A stretch of DNA of 64,000 nucleotides from Halobacillus massiliensis. GTDB lineage: Bacteria > Bacillota > Bacilli > Bacillales > Halobacillaceae. A program made the position numbers and the translations under genes. The notes beneath the pieces are model-generated. The model saw nothing but the letters and a program-made list of their open reading frames with translations. It ran no database searches and had not been told where the DNA came from. Positions 17,141-26,653 of the stretch are shown here, piece after piece (position 1 is the first letter of the stretch; each line of letters starts with the position of its first letter). The stretch covers positions 3,445,702 through 3,509,701 of the forward strand of contig NZ_LT800499.1 of assembly GCF_900166625.1 (NCBI RefSeq). The letters are read 5' to 3'.

Positions 17141-17953
17141 TTAATCGGCAGGGGAAGCGGTCTGTAATCCCCTTGAGAATGACTCACGGGGCCGCGTCGA
17201 CCGGTACCAGTGCAAGCAGATGAAAAAGATGATCACAATATCAATTAAATCACCGCCATAATACATAAGCATAGATCCTTTTTCCGCCTGACTGACAGGG
17301 ACACCAGCTGGAGGGTTTCCGTAAATGTATTTAGAAAGAATCCCATGACCAGCGAGAGCTACTACCATAACAGCTGATCGATAAAGATAGCTTCTTCTAT
17401 GAGGAATGGGATCAAAATATACCATTGAGATGGTAAACAAGTATCCAGCAAGAAATACATGAAAATGTATAAAGAGATGAATCAGCAAGCTCTCATGCAT
17501 GGCTTCATATAATGGAGTAGTATATAAGACCCATAATCCTCCTACATTAAGTATTGATGCAGTAATCGGATCACTTATGATTCGAACAGGCCAAGACTTG
17601 AGTACTGTTGTTACCCGTTTAGCCGTCTTGACTCGTAATGCTCTTAGAAACAAGGTCATAGGAGCTGCGGCTGCCATTAGAAGCGGTCCAAGCATTCCAA
17701 GCAGCAAATGGCCGAGCATATGGGCCGTGAAATCAAAGTGGGCTCTTACAGCAAGAGGCCCAGCCACTGCTGCAAGCGAGCAAATAATACCAGCTGTCCA
17801 GAGAAGTGTACGGTGAATCGGCCATTTTCTTCCCTTTCTATTAGCAGCAAGCAGAGCGGCCGCGTATAGAAGGAAAGCAATAACAAATGGAATTGCCAGC
17901 AAGATTTGTGACAGATCAGCCATAGCACTCATTTGATTGTGTGGATCATGCAT
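17141..17953 (-). CDS. CtaG-like cytochrome c oxidase assembly membrane protein
   Basis: 270 residues with about seven membrane segments. HFDFTAHMLGHLLLGMLGPLLMAAAAP near residues 70-97 contains the conserved histidines of the Caa3_CtaG family. Further histidines lie in HLFIHFHVFLAGYLF near 155. In B. subtilis CtaG is needed for caa3 oxidase assembly, possibly in copper delivery. No oxidase genes lie nearby. The gene overlaps the preceding DUF2243 gene by 8 bp, so the two products are likely partners. A copper or heme role is inferred only. Confidence 0.75.
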   Translation of the reverse strand: MHDPHNQMSAMADLSQILLAIPFVIAFLLYAAALLAANRKGRKWPIHRTLLWTAGIICSLAAVAGPLAVRAHFDFTAHMLGHLLLGMLGPLLMAAAAPMTLFLRALRVKTAKRVTTVLKSWPVRIISDPITASILNVGGLWVLYTTPLYEAMHESLLIHLFIHFHVFLAGYLFTISMVYFDPIPHRRSYLYRSAVMVVALAGHGILSKYIYGNPPAGVPVSQAEKGSMLMYYGGDLIDIVIIFFICLHWYRSTRPRESFSRGLQTASPAD

Positions 17954-18422
17954 ATCCTTTTACAGCAGCCTTTCTCGTACGGACCAGCAGGATAAGCCCC
18001 GCAACGATCATGATAAGTGCGATTACGTTCCATATGATATCGTAAATCATCACATTATCTACGTAACGTATTTGGTGAAGCCGCATTAGTTTGTGCTGAA
18101 TCGTACCATCATAGAGCTGAAAGATTCCAGAACCCAGTAAACTGGCTCCCCACCAGCGCTTCAGCCAAAACGCCTTTCTGCGCCTTAGATCAGCGACTAA
18201 GAATAAACCGCCTACTGTGGCGAACCAGCTGAACGCATGGAAAAATCCATCAGAAATCAAGCCAACATCCGTCGTAGATTTATCGTAAAAGTGATGCCAG
18301 CGAAGCAATTGGTGAAACAATGTTTCATCGACAAAAGCTGCAAAACCAATGCCAAACAGAAGCCCGGATAAGAGGTTCCGGTTTAAATAAGAATGTTTGT
18401 TGTCATTCCCTATAGCGGCCAT
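17946..18422 (-). CDS. DUF2243 membrane protein
   Basis: 158 residues with four membrane segments and a run of histidines in the first half (FVDETLFHQLLRWHHFYD, GFFHAFSW) and another in LYDGTIQHKLMRLHQIRY. This matches the DUF2243 family, whose function is unknown to me. The His pattern suggests metal or heme binding at the membrane (inference). The start has AGGAGG upstream. It is translationally coupled to the CtaG-like gene and separated from the nitrate operon by a hairpin. Confidence 0.75.
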   Translation of the reverse strand: MAAIGNDNKHSYLNRNLLSGLLFGIGFAAFVDETLFHQLLRWHHFYDKSTTDVGLISDGFFHAFSWFATVGGLFLVADLRRRKAFWLKRWWGASLLGSGIFQLYDGTIQHKLMRLHQIRYVDNVMIYDIIWNVIALIMIVAGLILLVRTRKAAVKGYA

Positions 18423-18519
18423 AAGATCCTCCTTTAAACAATGTGCTTATTGAAGAAATTCCCTTACGTTTACTCAGTAAACTAATTATCCTGAAAAAAT
18501 ATTTCTTTCATTTCATAAT

Positions 18520-18552
18520 AAACGCCCAGGCAGCTCATGCGCCTGGGCGTTT
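18520..18552 (-). terminator. Terminator after the nitrate assimilation operon
   Basis: Twelve-base-pair stem AAACGCCCAGGC / GCCTGGGCGTTT with a nine-base loop, followed on the minus strand by TTTATTAT. It begins a few bases after the sumT (nasF) stop. Confidence 0.75.
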
Positions 18553-18554
18553 GG

Positions 18555-19328
18555 TTATGCTTCTTTTAGTCCAGCTTCCATGTTCCAGGAATTTTTCAGG
18601 ACGTCGATTTTTTCACGAAAGCGGACAACCTCTCCAATAATGATCATGGCTGGATTCTCGATTTTATCTTTTTCTACAATCGTTACTATATTAGAAATCC
18701 TGCCTGTGACTACACGCTGCTCAGTAGTTGTTCCCTGCTGAATTACGGCAACCGGTGTGTCAGCTGACTTTTCGTTTTTTAATAGCTGTTCACAAATATA
18801 AGAGAGATTGCTGACTCCCATGTAAATAGCGAGCGTGTCAATATTCTGGGCCAGACTTCTCCAGTCTATTTCTTTATGATTGGATTTACAGCGATGACCT
18901 GCCACTACTGCAAACGAACTTCCCAGCTCTCTATGGGTGACAGGAATATCAGCATAAGCCGGTGCAGCAATTCCAGAGGTTATTCCAGGAACCACTTCAA
19001 ATGGAATGCCATGACGGGCAGCTGCTTCTGCCTCTTCGGCTCCCCTGCCAAAAACGTAAGGATCGCCTCCTTTAAGCCGAGTAACTATCTTCCCTTGTCT
19101 GGCATATTTGACGATGAGCGAATTTATTGTTTCTTGTTTAAGAATATGAAATTTAGGGTGTTTTCCGCAGAATATTAAGTCAGCCTCTTGTTTAGCTTCT
19201 TTGAGAAGTTCTTCATTAACCAGCCGGTCATAAAGAATTACATCGGCTTTTTGTATGCACTTTAATGCCTTTACTGTTATTAACTCCGGATCTCCCGGTC
19301 CTGCGCCCACCAAGTAAACTTTTGACAT
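18555..19328 (-). CDS. nasF: Uroporphyrinogen-III C-methyltransferase, nitrate-operon copy (NasF)
   Basis: 257 residues, clearly paralogous to the sumT at 8533. It has VYLVGAGPGDPELITVKA, KGGDPYVFGRGAEE, PGITSGIAAPAYADIPVTHR and IGEVV in the same order. It makes precorrin-2 for the siroheme of NirB. This position at the end of the nas operon is the nasF position of B. subtilis. The two copies are well diverged, so the duplication is old. ATG follows AGGGGGC, 20 bp after nirD. Confidence 0.92.
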   Translation of the reverse strand: MSKVYLVGAGPGDPELITVKALKCIQKADVILYDRLVNEELLKEAKQEADLIFCGKHPKFHILKQETINSLIVKYARQGKIVTRLKGGDPYVFGRGAEEAEAAARHGIPFEVVPGITSGIAAPAYADIPVTHRELGSSFAVVAGHRCKSNHKEIDWRSLAQNIDTLAIYMGVSNLSYICEQLLKNEKSADTPVAVIQQGTTTEQRVVTGRISNIVTIVEKDKIENPAMIIIGEVVRFREKIDVLKNSWNMEAGLKEA

Positions 19329-19348
19329 GATATGCCCCCTAAGGATTA

Positions 19349-19672
19349 TTATTCCGGCAGTAAAACATAGGCCTGTCCATTTTCAACTTCTACTTTAAAC
19401 GTATTTACACAGCCTGTATCATGGCCCTGTACTTGACCGTCCGTTACGTTAATTTCCCAATCATGCATTGGGCAGAAGACACTATCTCCGCTCACTAATC
19501 CTTCTGCTAAAACTCCCCCTCTATGAGGACAGCGATTTTCGATCGCTTTAATCCTTCCGTTTGAAAGCTTGAAAACAGCTAACTCCAGATCACCTATCTG
19601 TACGGTTCTCCCTAATTGTTCCGGAAGTTCCTCAATATTTGCTATAAACACCTTCTGCTTCAGCTGTGCCAT
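19349..19672 (-). CDS. nirD: Nitrite reductase small subunit (Rieske type)
   Basis: 107 residues. Rieske [2Fe-2S] ligands are visible as CPHRGG near 47 and CPMHDWEI near 67 (CxH and CxxH). It is the small subunit of assimilatory NAD(P)H nitrite reductase and pairs with the NirB product of the gene just upstream. Equivalent to B. subtilis nasE. The ATG follows AAAGGAGG. It is cytosolic. Confidence 0.93.
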   Translation of the reverse strand: MAQLKQKVFIANIEELPEQLGRTVQIGDLELAVFKLSNGRIKAIENRCPHRGGVLAEGLVSGDSVFCPMHDWEINVTDGQVQGHDTGCVNTFKVEVENGQAYVLLPE

Positions 19673-19689
19673 GTTTCATTCCTCCTTTA

Positions 19690-22101
19690 TTAGTTAGAAC
19701 CTGCTGGAATTTTCACGTTCTGGTAAAGGTCTCTAAGGAGCGTTTCATCATTTATAACCTGTTCCCAAGGTTCCTGAATGACGGACAAAGCTTCGTCCAT
19801 TCGCTGAATAAGATCGATAAACGCTTTTTTATCACTCATTACTTTTTGGACATATTCAATTCCTACTCTTTCTACCCATGCTGAAGTTCTTTCAAGATAG
19901 GCGGCTTCTTCTCGATAAAGCTGAAGAAAAGCAGCCGTATAATCGATAACTTCTTCCTCTGTCTTCACTTTAATTAACAGATCCGCTTTTCTCATATGAG
20001 TTCCGCCATTTCCACCGACATAGACTTCGAACTCACCATCAAGACCGACGACTCCCACATCTTTAATAGATCCTTCCGCGCAGTTTCTAGGGCAGGCGGA
20101 AACACTCATCTTCACTTTATGAGGGGTGTTCAATCCTTCAAATTTCTTTTCAATTTGAACTCCTAATCCGACAGAATCCTGTGTTCCAAATCGGCAAAAG
20201 TCTGCACCTACGCATGTTTTTACAGTTCTTAAGCCTTTCGCGTAAGCTGATCCTGATTTCATTCCAAGATCTGACCATATACTTGGAAGATCCTCTTTAT
20301 GAACACCGAGAAGATCTATCCGCTGTCCCCCTGTCACTTTAATCATCTTCACCTTATATTTTTCAGCAGCGTCCGCGATTTTTCTTAAGTCATCGGCATT
20401 TGTTACCCCGCCATACATCCTCGGTACGACAGAATACGTTCCATCTTTTTGAATATTTGCATGAAGACGTTCATTTACGTAGCGGGATTCCTTTTCATCT
20501 TCATATTCGGTTGGATGGACCATTCCTAAATAATAATTTAAAGCCGGCTTACACTTAGGGCATCCTTCTTCAGTAGACCAGCCTAGAACATTCATTACTT
20601 CTTTTACATGGGTCATCTGTTTTTCTTTAATCTCTTCAATTACTTCATCCCTGGACAAAGTAGTACATGCACAGATTGTTTCTTTTTGATTATGGTCGTA
20701 TTCATCTCCAAGCGTACATTCTAATAAATCAGAAACTAAGGATTTACATCCGCCGCAGGAACGTGAAGCACTCGTACACCCTTTTACCTGCTCCACAGTT
20801 GTCAGACCTTCATCCTGTATAGCTTGAACGATCGTACCTTTTGACACCCCATTACAGCCGCAAATCATCTCCTCATCCGGCATGGAAGCAATGAGATCGA
20901 TACCAGACTCTGCTGTCTGATCTGACTCGAGATACTCCTCTACAGGGGCTTTTTTATTGATTAAACTGAGCAGCCGATTACCGTCTTTTGTATCGCCAAA
21001 TAATACTGCACCTGTTATTTTCCCTTCATCTACAAGTACCTTTTGATAAATACCGCGCCAGTCATCAAAAACTTTAATCGATTTAGTATTCTCGTCCTCG
21101 GTTATTTTTCCAGTAGAGAAAACATCAACACCGGACACTTTTAACTGTGTCGATAATACAGAACCTTGATATCCTTCGCTTTCCTGTCCGCAAATTTTCT
21201 TTGCAAGCTCCTTGCCCTGCTGGAATAAAGGAGCGACAAGACCATAGACCATTTCTTTATGTTCGGCACATTCTCCGACCGCAAAGACGTCAGGTACTTC
21301 TGTTTCTAAATGATCATCCACAAGAATACCGCGGTTGACAGGAATTCCGCTCTCCTTTGCCAATGTTACATTCGGTCTGATTCCAACGGCCATGACGACG
21401 AGGTCGGCCTCCACTTCTTCACCATCGCTGAATTTTAATCCTTCCACACGATTATTACCTGTAATCTCTGCTGACTGCTTCTCGAGAAGGAAGTTCATCC
21501 CTTGATCTTGAAGTTCTTTTAACAGCATCTTTCCTGCTGTTTTATCAAGCTGTCTTTCCATTAAGCTGTCAGCTATGTGAACAACATCCACTTTCATCCC
21601 AAGATTCAGTAACCCCCGGGCAGCCTCGAGCCCCAGCAGGCCTCCGCCAATTACGACTGCTTTTTTATGATTTTTCGCAGCTTCCATCATTTTTTCACAG
21701 TCTTTAATGTCTCTAAAAGCTGTAACTCCTTCTTTGTCTGCACCAGGAAGCGGCAGCATAAACGGTACAGAACCTGTAGCTATAATCAGTTTGTCGTAAG
21801 AGACCATTCGATTTTTATCTGTAAACACAAACCGGCTGCTTGTATCCATATGGGTGACTGTTTCTCCCGGATAAAGAGCGATATTATTTTCCTCATACCA
21901 TTCCCAGGTGTTGAGGGTAATGTCTTCGATTTCCGTGTCCCCTTGCAGAACTTTGGACAGTTGAATTCGATTATAGTTCGGATAAGGTTCACTTCCAAAT
22001 ACAGTAATCTCAAAGCCGTCAGGATCGAGTTTCAAAATTTCTTCAACTGCCCGGACTCCCGCCATTCCATTTCCAATCAGCACAAGCTTTTGTTTTCTCA
22101 T
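19690..22101 (-). CDS. nirB: Assimilatory nitrite reductase large subunit
   Basis: 803 residues, full length. The N-terminal FAD domain starts VLIGNGMAGVRAVEE, and a second Rossmann motif VVIGGGLLGLEA lies near 149. Two BFD-like [2Fe-2S] modules follow: C414/C416/C449/C452, and C477/C479/C514/C517. The C-terminal siroheme/[4Fe-4S] domain keeps all four cysteines (C630, C636, C670, C674). It reduces nitrite to ammonium with NAD(P)H and siroheme. Equivalent to B. subtilis nasD. Preceded by TTTGGAGG. Confidence 0.95.
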   Translation of the reverse strand: MRKQKLVLIGNGMAGVRAVEEILKLDPDGFEITVFGSEPYPNYNRIQLSKVLQGDTEIEDITLNTWEWYEENNIALYPGETVTHMDTSSRFVFTDKNRMVSYDKLIIATGSVPFMLPLPGADKEGVTAFRDIKDCEKMMEAAKNHKKAVVIGGGLLGLEAARGLLNLGMKVDVVHIADSLMERQLDKTAGKMLLKELQDQGMNFLLEKQSAEITGNNRVEGLKFSDGEEVEADLVVMAVGIRPNVTLAKESGIPVNRGILVDDHLETEVPDVFAVGECAEHKEMVYGLVAPLFQQGKELAKKICGQESEGYQGSVLSTQLKVSGVDVFSTGKITEDENTKSIKVFDDWRGIYQKVLVDEGKITGAVLFGDTKDGNRLLSLINKKAPVEEYLESDQTAESGIDLIASMPDEEMICGCNGVSKGTIVQAIQDEGLTTVEQVKGCTSASRSCGGCKSLVSDLLECTLGDEYDHNQKETICACTTLSRDEVIEEIKEKQMTHVKEVMNVLGWSTEEGCPKCKPALNYYLGMVHPTEYEDEKESRYVNERLHANIQKDGTYSVVPRMYGGVTNADDLRKIADAAEKYKVKMIKVTGGQRIDLLGVHKEDLPSIWSDLGMKSGSAYAKGLRTVKTCVGADFCRFGTQDSVGLGVQIEKKFEGLNTPHKVKMSVSACPRNCAEGSIKDVGVVGLDGEFEVYVGGNGGTHMRKADLLIKVKTEEEVIDYTAAFLQLYREEAAYLERTSAWVERVGIEYVQKVMSDKKAFIDLIQRMDEALSVIQEPWEQVINDETLLRDLYQNVKIPAGSN

Positions 22102-22120
22102 TATTTGATCCCTCCAAAGA

Positions 22121-24271
22121 TTAGTGATCTATAGCTTTCCTGCTTAAATACGGAGCTGCTCGAACCGCTGTCACTTTAAAACCCGGCATTTTGCAAAAAG
22201 GATCGAGTTCATCTGATACAAGCCTGTTCACATTTTGCTCTCCTCCCCAGTGAAAAGGTACAAAAACCGTGTCTTTTCTTATTTTTTCTGAAAAAAGTGT
22301 CCGTACTGTAATCTTTCCAAACCTTGATTCGATATTGACGAGTGATTCATTTTGGATATCGTATTTCCTGGCGGTAGATGGATGAATTTCAAGAAAAGAT
22401 TCAATATGCCTCGCTGCCAGCGAATGACTCTTACGGGTCTGCACCCCTGTTAAGTAATGAGACATCACCCGGCCTGTCGTCAATGTGAGCGGATATGCTG
22501 CATCTTCAACCATTTCTTGAATTTCATTAGCCGGTGTAAACATTAAAGCTTTACCGTCTGAGTGGGCAAACCGCTCCTCAAACAAACGCGTTGTTCCTTC
22601 GTGGTTTTCATTTGGACACGGCCATAAAATACCGTTCCGGCTTCTAATCTTTTCATAAGTAATTCCTGAATAATCCGCTTTACCACCCTTGCTGGCCCGC
22701 CTTAACTCTTCAAAAATCTCCTCTGCTGACTGAAACTGGAACTTGTCCCCTTTTCCTAAAAGCTTCGCTAAATCGCAAACAATCTGCCAGTCGTGCTTGA
22801 CCTTTCCCGGCAGTGGGTAACTGGCTTCTCTTAATGTCACCCGCCCTTCCACATTGGTCATCGTGCCTTCATCTTCTAAATAGGAAGAAGCCGGCAGGAC
22901 GACATCGGCATGTTCAGCAGTTTCTGATAAAAACATATCGACAACGACAAGGAACTCCAGTTTTTTTAACGCTGATTTGATAAATCCGGCATTAGGGCCG
23001 GAATTGACAGGATTGGAACACATGACCATCATTCCTTTGATCAGCTGTTCATCTGCCTTTTCAAACATTTCATAAGCAGACACCCCTTTACCCGGAAGCT
23101 CTTCTTCATCAATCTCCCATACGCTCGCTATATAAGCGCGGTCTTTCGGATTTTCAATCGACCGATACCCTGGCAGCTGGTCTGCTTTCTGTCCGTGCTC
23201 TCTTCCCCCTTGACCATTACCCTGCCCTGTCACCGCCCCATAGCCTGAATAAGGCTTTCCGATTTTTCCGGTAGCTAATAAAATGTTGAGAAAGCTGCGA
23301 ACGGTATTTGTTCCGTTCACCTGCTGTTCAATTCCTCTGGCCGTAAAAATCATTCCTGACTCTTCCTGACCAAAAGCGGTTGCTGCCTGATACAGCTCCT
23401 CTAATGGAACACCTGTCGTTTCAGCACAGCCTTCTAAATCCAGATCGTCTAAATAATGATAGATCTCTTTAAACCCGGTAACTCTCTCATCTATAAACTC
23501 CTGGTCTGCTAAGTTCTCTTTTATGATAATTTTTAAAAGAGCATGAGCCAGGATTTCATCTGTCCCCGGTTTATTCTTTAAATGTAAGTCTGCCAGATCC
23601 GTAGTCGCTGTTTCTCTCGGATCCACAGCTATAATGTAAGCCCCGTTTGCTCTTGCTTGTTCAAAATAAGGCATTATGGTCGGCTGACATTCTGCGATAT
23701 TCGTCCCGGCCAGAATGATACATTTCGTCTTTGGAATCTCCTGCAGGCTGTTCGTAAACCCTCTGTCCATACCAAAGCTCTGATTTGCCCCGGTAGCCGC
23801 CGAAGCCATACATAGGCGGCCATTGTAATCAATGTACTTCGTTTTAAGGGCCACTCTGGCGAATTTGCCTAGTAAGTAGGCTTCTTCATTGGTAAGAGAG
23901 CCGCTGCCATACACAGAAAGTGCATGATTTCCATTCTCTCTTTGAATCTTGGAAAAGTTTCTATGAATAGCAGCATAAGCTTCCTCCCAGCTGACAGGTA
24001 CAAATTCTCCGTTCTTCTTGAGCAACGGCTGCTTCAAGCGATCACGATGAAAGCTGTGCTGATGGGCATTCATTCCTTTCACACATAACCTTCCTTCTGT
24101 CGTAGGATTATCTGCCCCAATAGTTTTATAAGTCGTTCTTGAGACCACCCTTTGTTCAATAAGCTTCATTTTGCACTGCATGCTGCAGAAAGGACACTGG
24201 GAATCATAGACCTTTTCGGATTGAATGTCTTTTTGCTTATCTCTAAAATACTTCAGCATTAATTCTGTCAA
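22121..24271 (-). CDS. nasC: Assimilatory nitrate reductase catalytic subunit
   Basis: 716 residues of the molybdopterin oxidoreductase family. N-terminal [4Fe-4S] cysteines are C26, C29, C33 and C63. Bis-MGD-binding segments include GRLCMASAATGANQSFG near 150, ILAGTNIAECQP near 190 and the C-terminal LTTGRVMSHYLTG near 600. It reduces nitrate to nitrite, receiving electrons from NasB. It starts with TTG behind AAAGGTGA. A cytosolic assimilatory type is indicated by the absence of a Tat signal. It sits 15 bp after nasB. Confidence 0.93.
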   Translation of the reverse strand: MTELMLKYFRDKQKDIQSEKVYDSQCPFCSMQCKMKLIEQRVVSRTTYKTIGADNPTTEGRLCVKGMNAHQHSFHRDRLKQPLLKKNGEFVPVSWEEAYAAIHRNFSKIQRENGNHALSVYGSGSLTNEEAYLLGKFARVALKTKYIDYNGRLCMASAATGANQSFGMDRGFTNSLQEIPKTKCIILAGTNIAECQPTIMPYFEQARANGAYIIAVDPRETATTDLADLHLKNKPGTDEILAHALLKIIIKENLADQEFIDERVTGFKEIYHYLDDLDLEGCAETTGVPLEELYQAATAFGQEESGMIFTARGIEQQVNGTNTVRSFLNILLATGKIGKPYSGYGAVTGQGNGQGGREHGQKADQLPGYRSIENPKDRAYIASVWEIDEEELPGKGVSAYEMFEKADEQLIKGMMVMCSNPVNSGPNAGFIKSALKKLEFLVVVDMFLSETAEHADVVLPASSYLEDEGTMTNVEGRVTLREASYPLPGKVKHDWQIVCDLAKLLGKGDKFQFQSAEEIFEELRRASKGGKADYSGITYEKIRSRNGILWPCPNENHEGTTRLFEERFAHSDGKALMFTPANEIQEMVEDAAYPLTLTTGRVMSHYLTGVQTRKSHSLAARHIESFLEIHPSTARKYDIQNESLVNIESRFGKITVRTLFSEKIRKDTVFVPFHWGGEQNVNRLVSDELDPFCKMPGFKVTAVRAAPYLSRKAIDH

Positions 24272-24286
24272 CCCGGCTCACCTTTC

Positions 24287-26575
24287 TTACTTCTTCAGTA
24301 TTTGTTCAGTATCTTCTTCAAATGTATGAAGCAATACGTGACGCAGTTCTTCATCAAAAATAGCTTCTCTGATGTGAATAATCCCTAATCGTTCGACCCA
24401 CTGCCACGTTCTTTCTAAATACCTTGCTGATTTACGATAATACTGCAGACAGGCTGTCAGTATCGTTTCTGTCTCATCTTCGTTATCTGTGGTACAAAGG
24501 AGCTGACCGCGCTTTTTACTGCTGCCGCCAATGTAAATTTCCCATTTCCCCTCAGTATAAATAGCTCCCATATCCTTTCTATCGGCATAAGATCTATTGT
24601 GAATGCATCCGGAAATGCCTGCCTTTAACCGATAGGGAACTTGCAGCCTTTCTGTCTTTCTTTCAATAGACTGAGCCAATTTAATAGATTTAAACTTTTC
24701 ACACGTACATGCTTCATCTCCAACTGAAGTGGCTATCGTGTCGATTTGATTGCCACTAAGGCTTTTTAGAGGCATGTTCAGCACTTCTTTTATTTTTGGC
24801 AGATCATTTTCGGCTGCTCCAATCAGCTGAATTCTCTGATCAAGCGACAGCGCTACCTTCAAGTACGGAAATTGCTCAGCTGTTCTCGTAATCCTTCTCA
24901 GCTCTTGTGCCGTGACAAGGCCTCCGTAAGTTTGAGGCACCACTGTACTCACGCTCTTCTCTTCCACAAATTCTTTGGGAGAGGGATAAATCATTCCTAA
25001 ATAGTAATCAACAGCCAGCCGGCAAACCGAGCAGCCGCCTTGTTTCCAGTGCAGACGCTGGAATACCTCTTCTGCTGTTTTCAAGTTCTGAAGCTGTATC
25101 TGTTCTACCAGCTCATCTTCTGTCAGGCTTGTGCAGGAACAGAGAGATGAATTCGGTAAGGCTTCCTGCGGTTCACTCTTAATATAATGAAGAAGTTCGG
25201 TGACGAGAGGCTTGCAGCCGCCGCATGAGCTTGACGCTTTTGTCTTTTCTTTCACATCTTCAAGAGTGGCTGACCCTTCCTGCTGTACCGCCTGCACGAT
25301 ATCAGCTTTACTTACCTGGTTACATGAACAGATTGCTTTATTCATCGGATAGGAAGCCGCTGCTGATTTTTTCGGATCTGGACTTTCCAGCAGAAGAGCT
25401 TTATCTTTACGTGATAGCACCTTCTGCTTGATTACAGCCTCTTTAATAGCTTCACTAAGCTCGGATGCTCCTATTAATATGGCGCCTGCTGCTTTATTTC
25501 CTTTAAAGAAAATTTTCTTATAAACCGAATCTTCTTCATTAAAGAATTCAATTGATTTGGTATCACCGTCAGGCTCTATCTGGCCGATAGAGAAAACTTC
25601 CACACCAGAAATCTTTAATTGAGTATAAAGATGGGAGCCTTTATAACCTCCCGTTTCTTTGCCGCATAAATGTTTGGCCAGTACTTCAGCCTGTTCGTAA
25701 AGCGGCTGGACCAGTCCATAAACATTCTCCCTATGTTCGGCGCACTCTCCAGCGGCATACACACCGCTGCAGTTCGCTTCTAAAAAATCATTCACTATAA
25801 TTCCGCGGTTTGTTTTAATTCCACTTTCTTGAGCTAAGGAGATTCTAGGTTTAATTCCTGCAGCTATAATCACTAAATCTGCTTCAATACTGGAACCATC
25901 TTTAAAACGCAAACCTTGAACTCGCCGGCCTCCAAAAAATTCTTCTGTCGACTTATTCAGCAAAAAGCGGATTCCCTGCTTTTCAAGCTCACCCTGCAGC
26001 AAAGAGGATGCTCGATCATCCAGCTGTCTGTTCATAATCTTAGAAGATATGTGGACCACATCTACTTTCATTCCACTGTTCAATAGCCCTCTGGCTGCCT
26101 CAAGACCGAGAAGCCCGCCGCCAATGACGACAGCTTTTTTACAGGTTTCCGCTTCTTTTAATATCTTTTTACAGTCATCCATTGTTCGAAAGGTCATAAC
26201 CCCTTCCTTATCCGCCCCTTTTATAGGAAGAACGGCAGGTGTGGATCCTGAAGCGAATACCAGCTTGTCGTAGACCACCTTCCGATTATGATCAGTAGTA
26301 AGAATTTTTTCATTTGTATCTACCTTAATTACTATTTCTCCAGTAACTAGCGTTACGCCATTTTCTTCATACCAGGAATCAGAATGGATTATAATGTCGT
26401 CAACCGCCGTCTCTTCCTGTAAAACAGACGACAGCATGAGTCTGCTGTACCCTGGATGGATCTCACTTCCAATAATGCAAATATCGTAAAATGACGGGTT
26501 TTCGCGGAGAATGTTTTCAACAATCCGGACACCTGTCATGCCATTTCCGATAATAACCAGCCGTTGTTTATCCAT
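24287..26575 (-). CDS. nasB: Assimilatory nitrate reductase electron-transfer subunit (NirB paralogue)
   Basis: 762 residues from the ATG at 26575, which has GGGGAGG upstream; an ATG 12 codons earlier has no such site. Domain order copies NirB: FAD/NAD(H) domains (VIIGNGMTGVR, VVIGGGLLGLEA), two BFD modules with CSCN/CGGC and CSC/CSVC, then a NirB-like C-terminal domain. In that last domain two of the four siroheme/[4Fe-4S] cysteines are replaced (S617 and R661; C623 and C657 kept), so it should not bind siroheme. It passes electrons from NADH to NasC. First gene of the nas operon. Confidence 0.9.
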   Translation of the reverse strand: MDKQRLVIIGNGMTGVRIVENILRENPSFYDICIIGSEIHPGYSRLMLSSVLQEETAVDDIIIHSDSWYEENGVTLVTGEIVIKVDTNEKILTTDHNRKVVYDKLVFASGSTPAVLPIKGADKEGVMTFRTMDDCKKILKEAETCKKAVVIGGGLLGLEAARGLLNSGMKVDVVHISSKIMNRQLDDRASSLLQGELEKQGIRFLLNKSTEEFFGGRRVQGLRFKDGSSIEADLVIIAAGIKPRISLAQESGIKTNRGIIVNDFLEANCSGVYAAGECAEHRENVYGLVQPLYEQAEVLAKHLCGKETGGYKGSHLYTQLKISGVEVFSIGQIEPDGDTKSIEFFNEEDSVYKKIFFKGNKAAGAILIGASELSEAIKEAVIKQKVLSRKDKALLLESPDPKKSAAASYPMNKAICSCNQVSKADIVQAVQQEGSATLEDVKEKTKASSSCGGCKPLVTELLHYIKSEPQEALPNSSLCSCTSLTEDELVEQIQLQNLKTAEEVFQRLHWKQGGCSVCRLAVDYYLGMIYPSPKEFVEEKSVSTVVPQTYGGLVTAQELRRITRTAEQFPYLKVALSLDQRIQLIGAAENDLPKIKEVLNMPLKSLSGNQIDTIATSVGDEACTCEKFKSIKLAQSIERKTERLQVPYRLKAGISGCIHNRSYADRKDMGAIYTEGKWEIYIGGSSKKRGQLLCTTDNEDETETILTACLQYYRKSARYLERTWQWVERLGIIHIREAIFDEELRHVLLHTFEEDTEQILKK

Positions 26576-26601
26576 TCCGAACCTCCCCGTGTGTTTTGTC
26601 G

Positions 26602-26629
26602 AATATATCATGCAAAAATAATAATGTAA
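26602..26629 (-). promoter_or_regulatory. Promoter of the nas operon
   Basis: Minus-strand -35 TTACAT (26624-26629) and -10 TATATT (26602-26607) with a 16-bp spacer. The weak -35 suits an activated promoter. Confidence 0.6.
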
Positions 26630-26636
26630 GCTACCA

Positions 26637-26653
26637 TGTCAGAAAACCTAACA
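26637..26653. promoter_or_regulatory. TnrA-like nitrogen-control box upstream of nasB
   Basis: TGTCAGAAAACCTAACA fits the B. subtilis TnrA consensus (TGTNANAWWWTMTNACA) with one mismatch. Its centre lies about 50 bp upstream of the start expected from the promoter at 26602-26629, the usual distance for TnrA-activated promoters. It implies induction of nitrate assimilation under nitrogen limitation. The rest of the 26612-26901 spacer is AT-rich with no gene. Confidence 0.7.
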
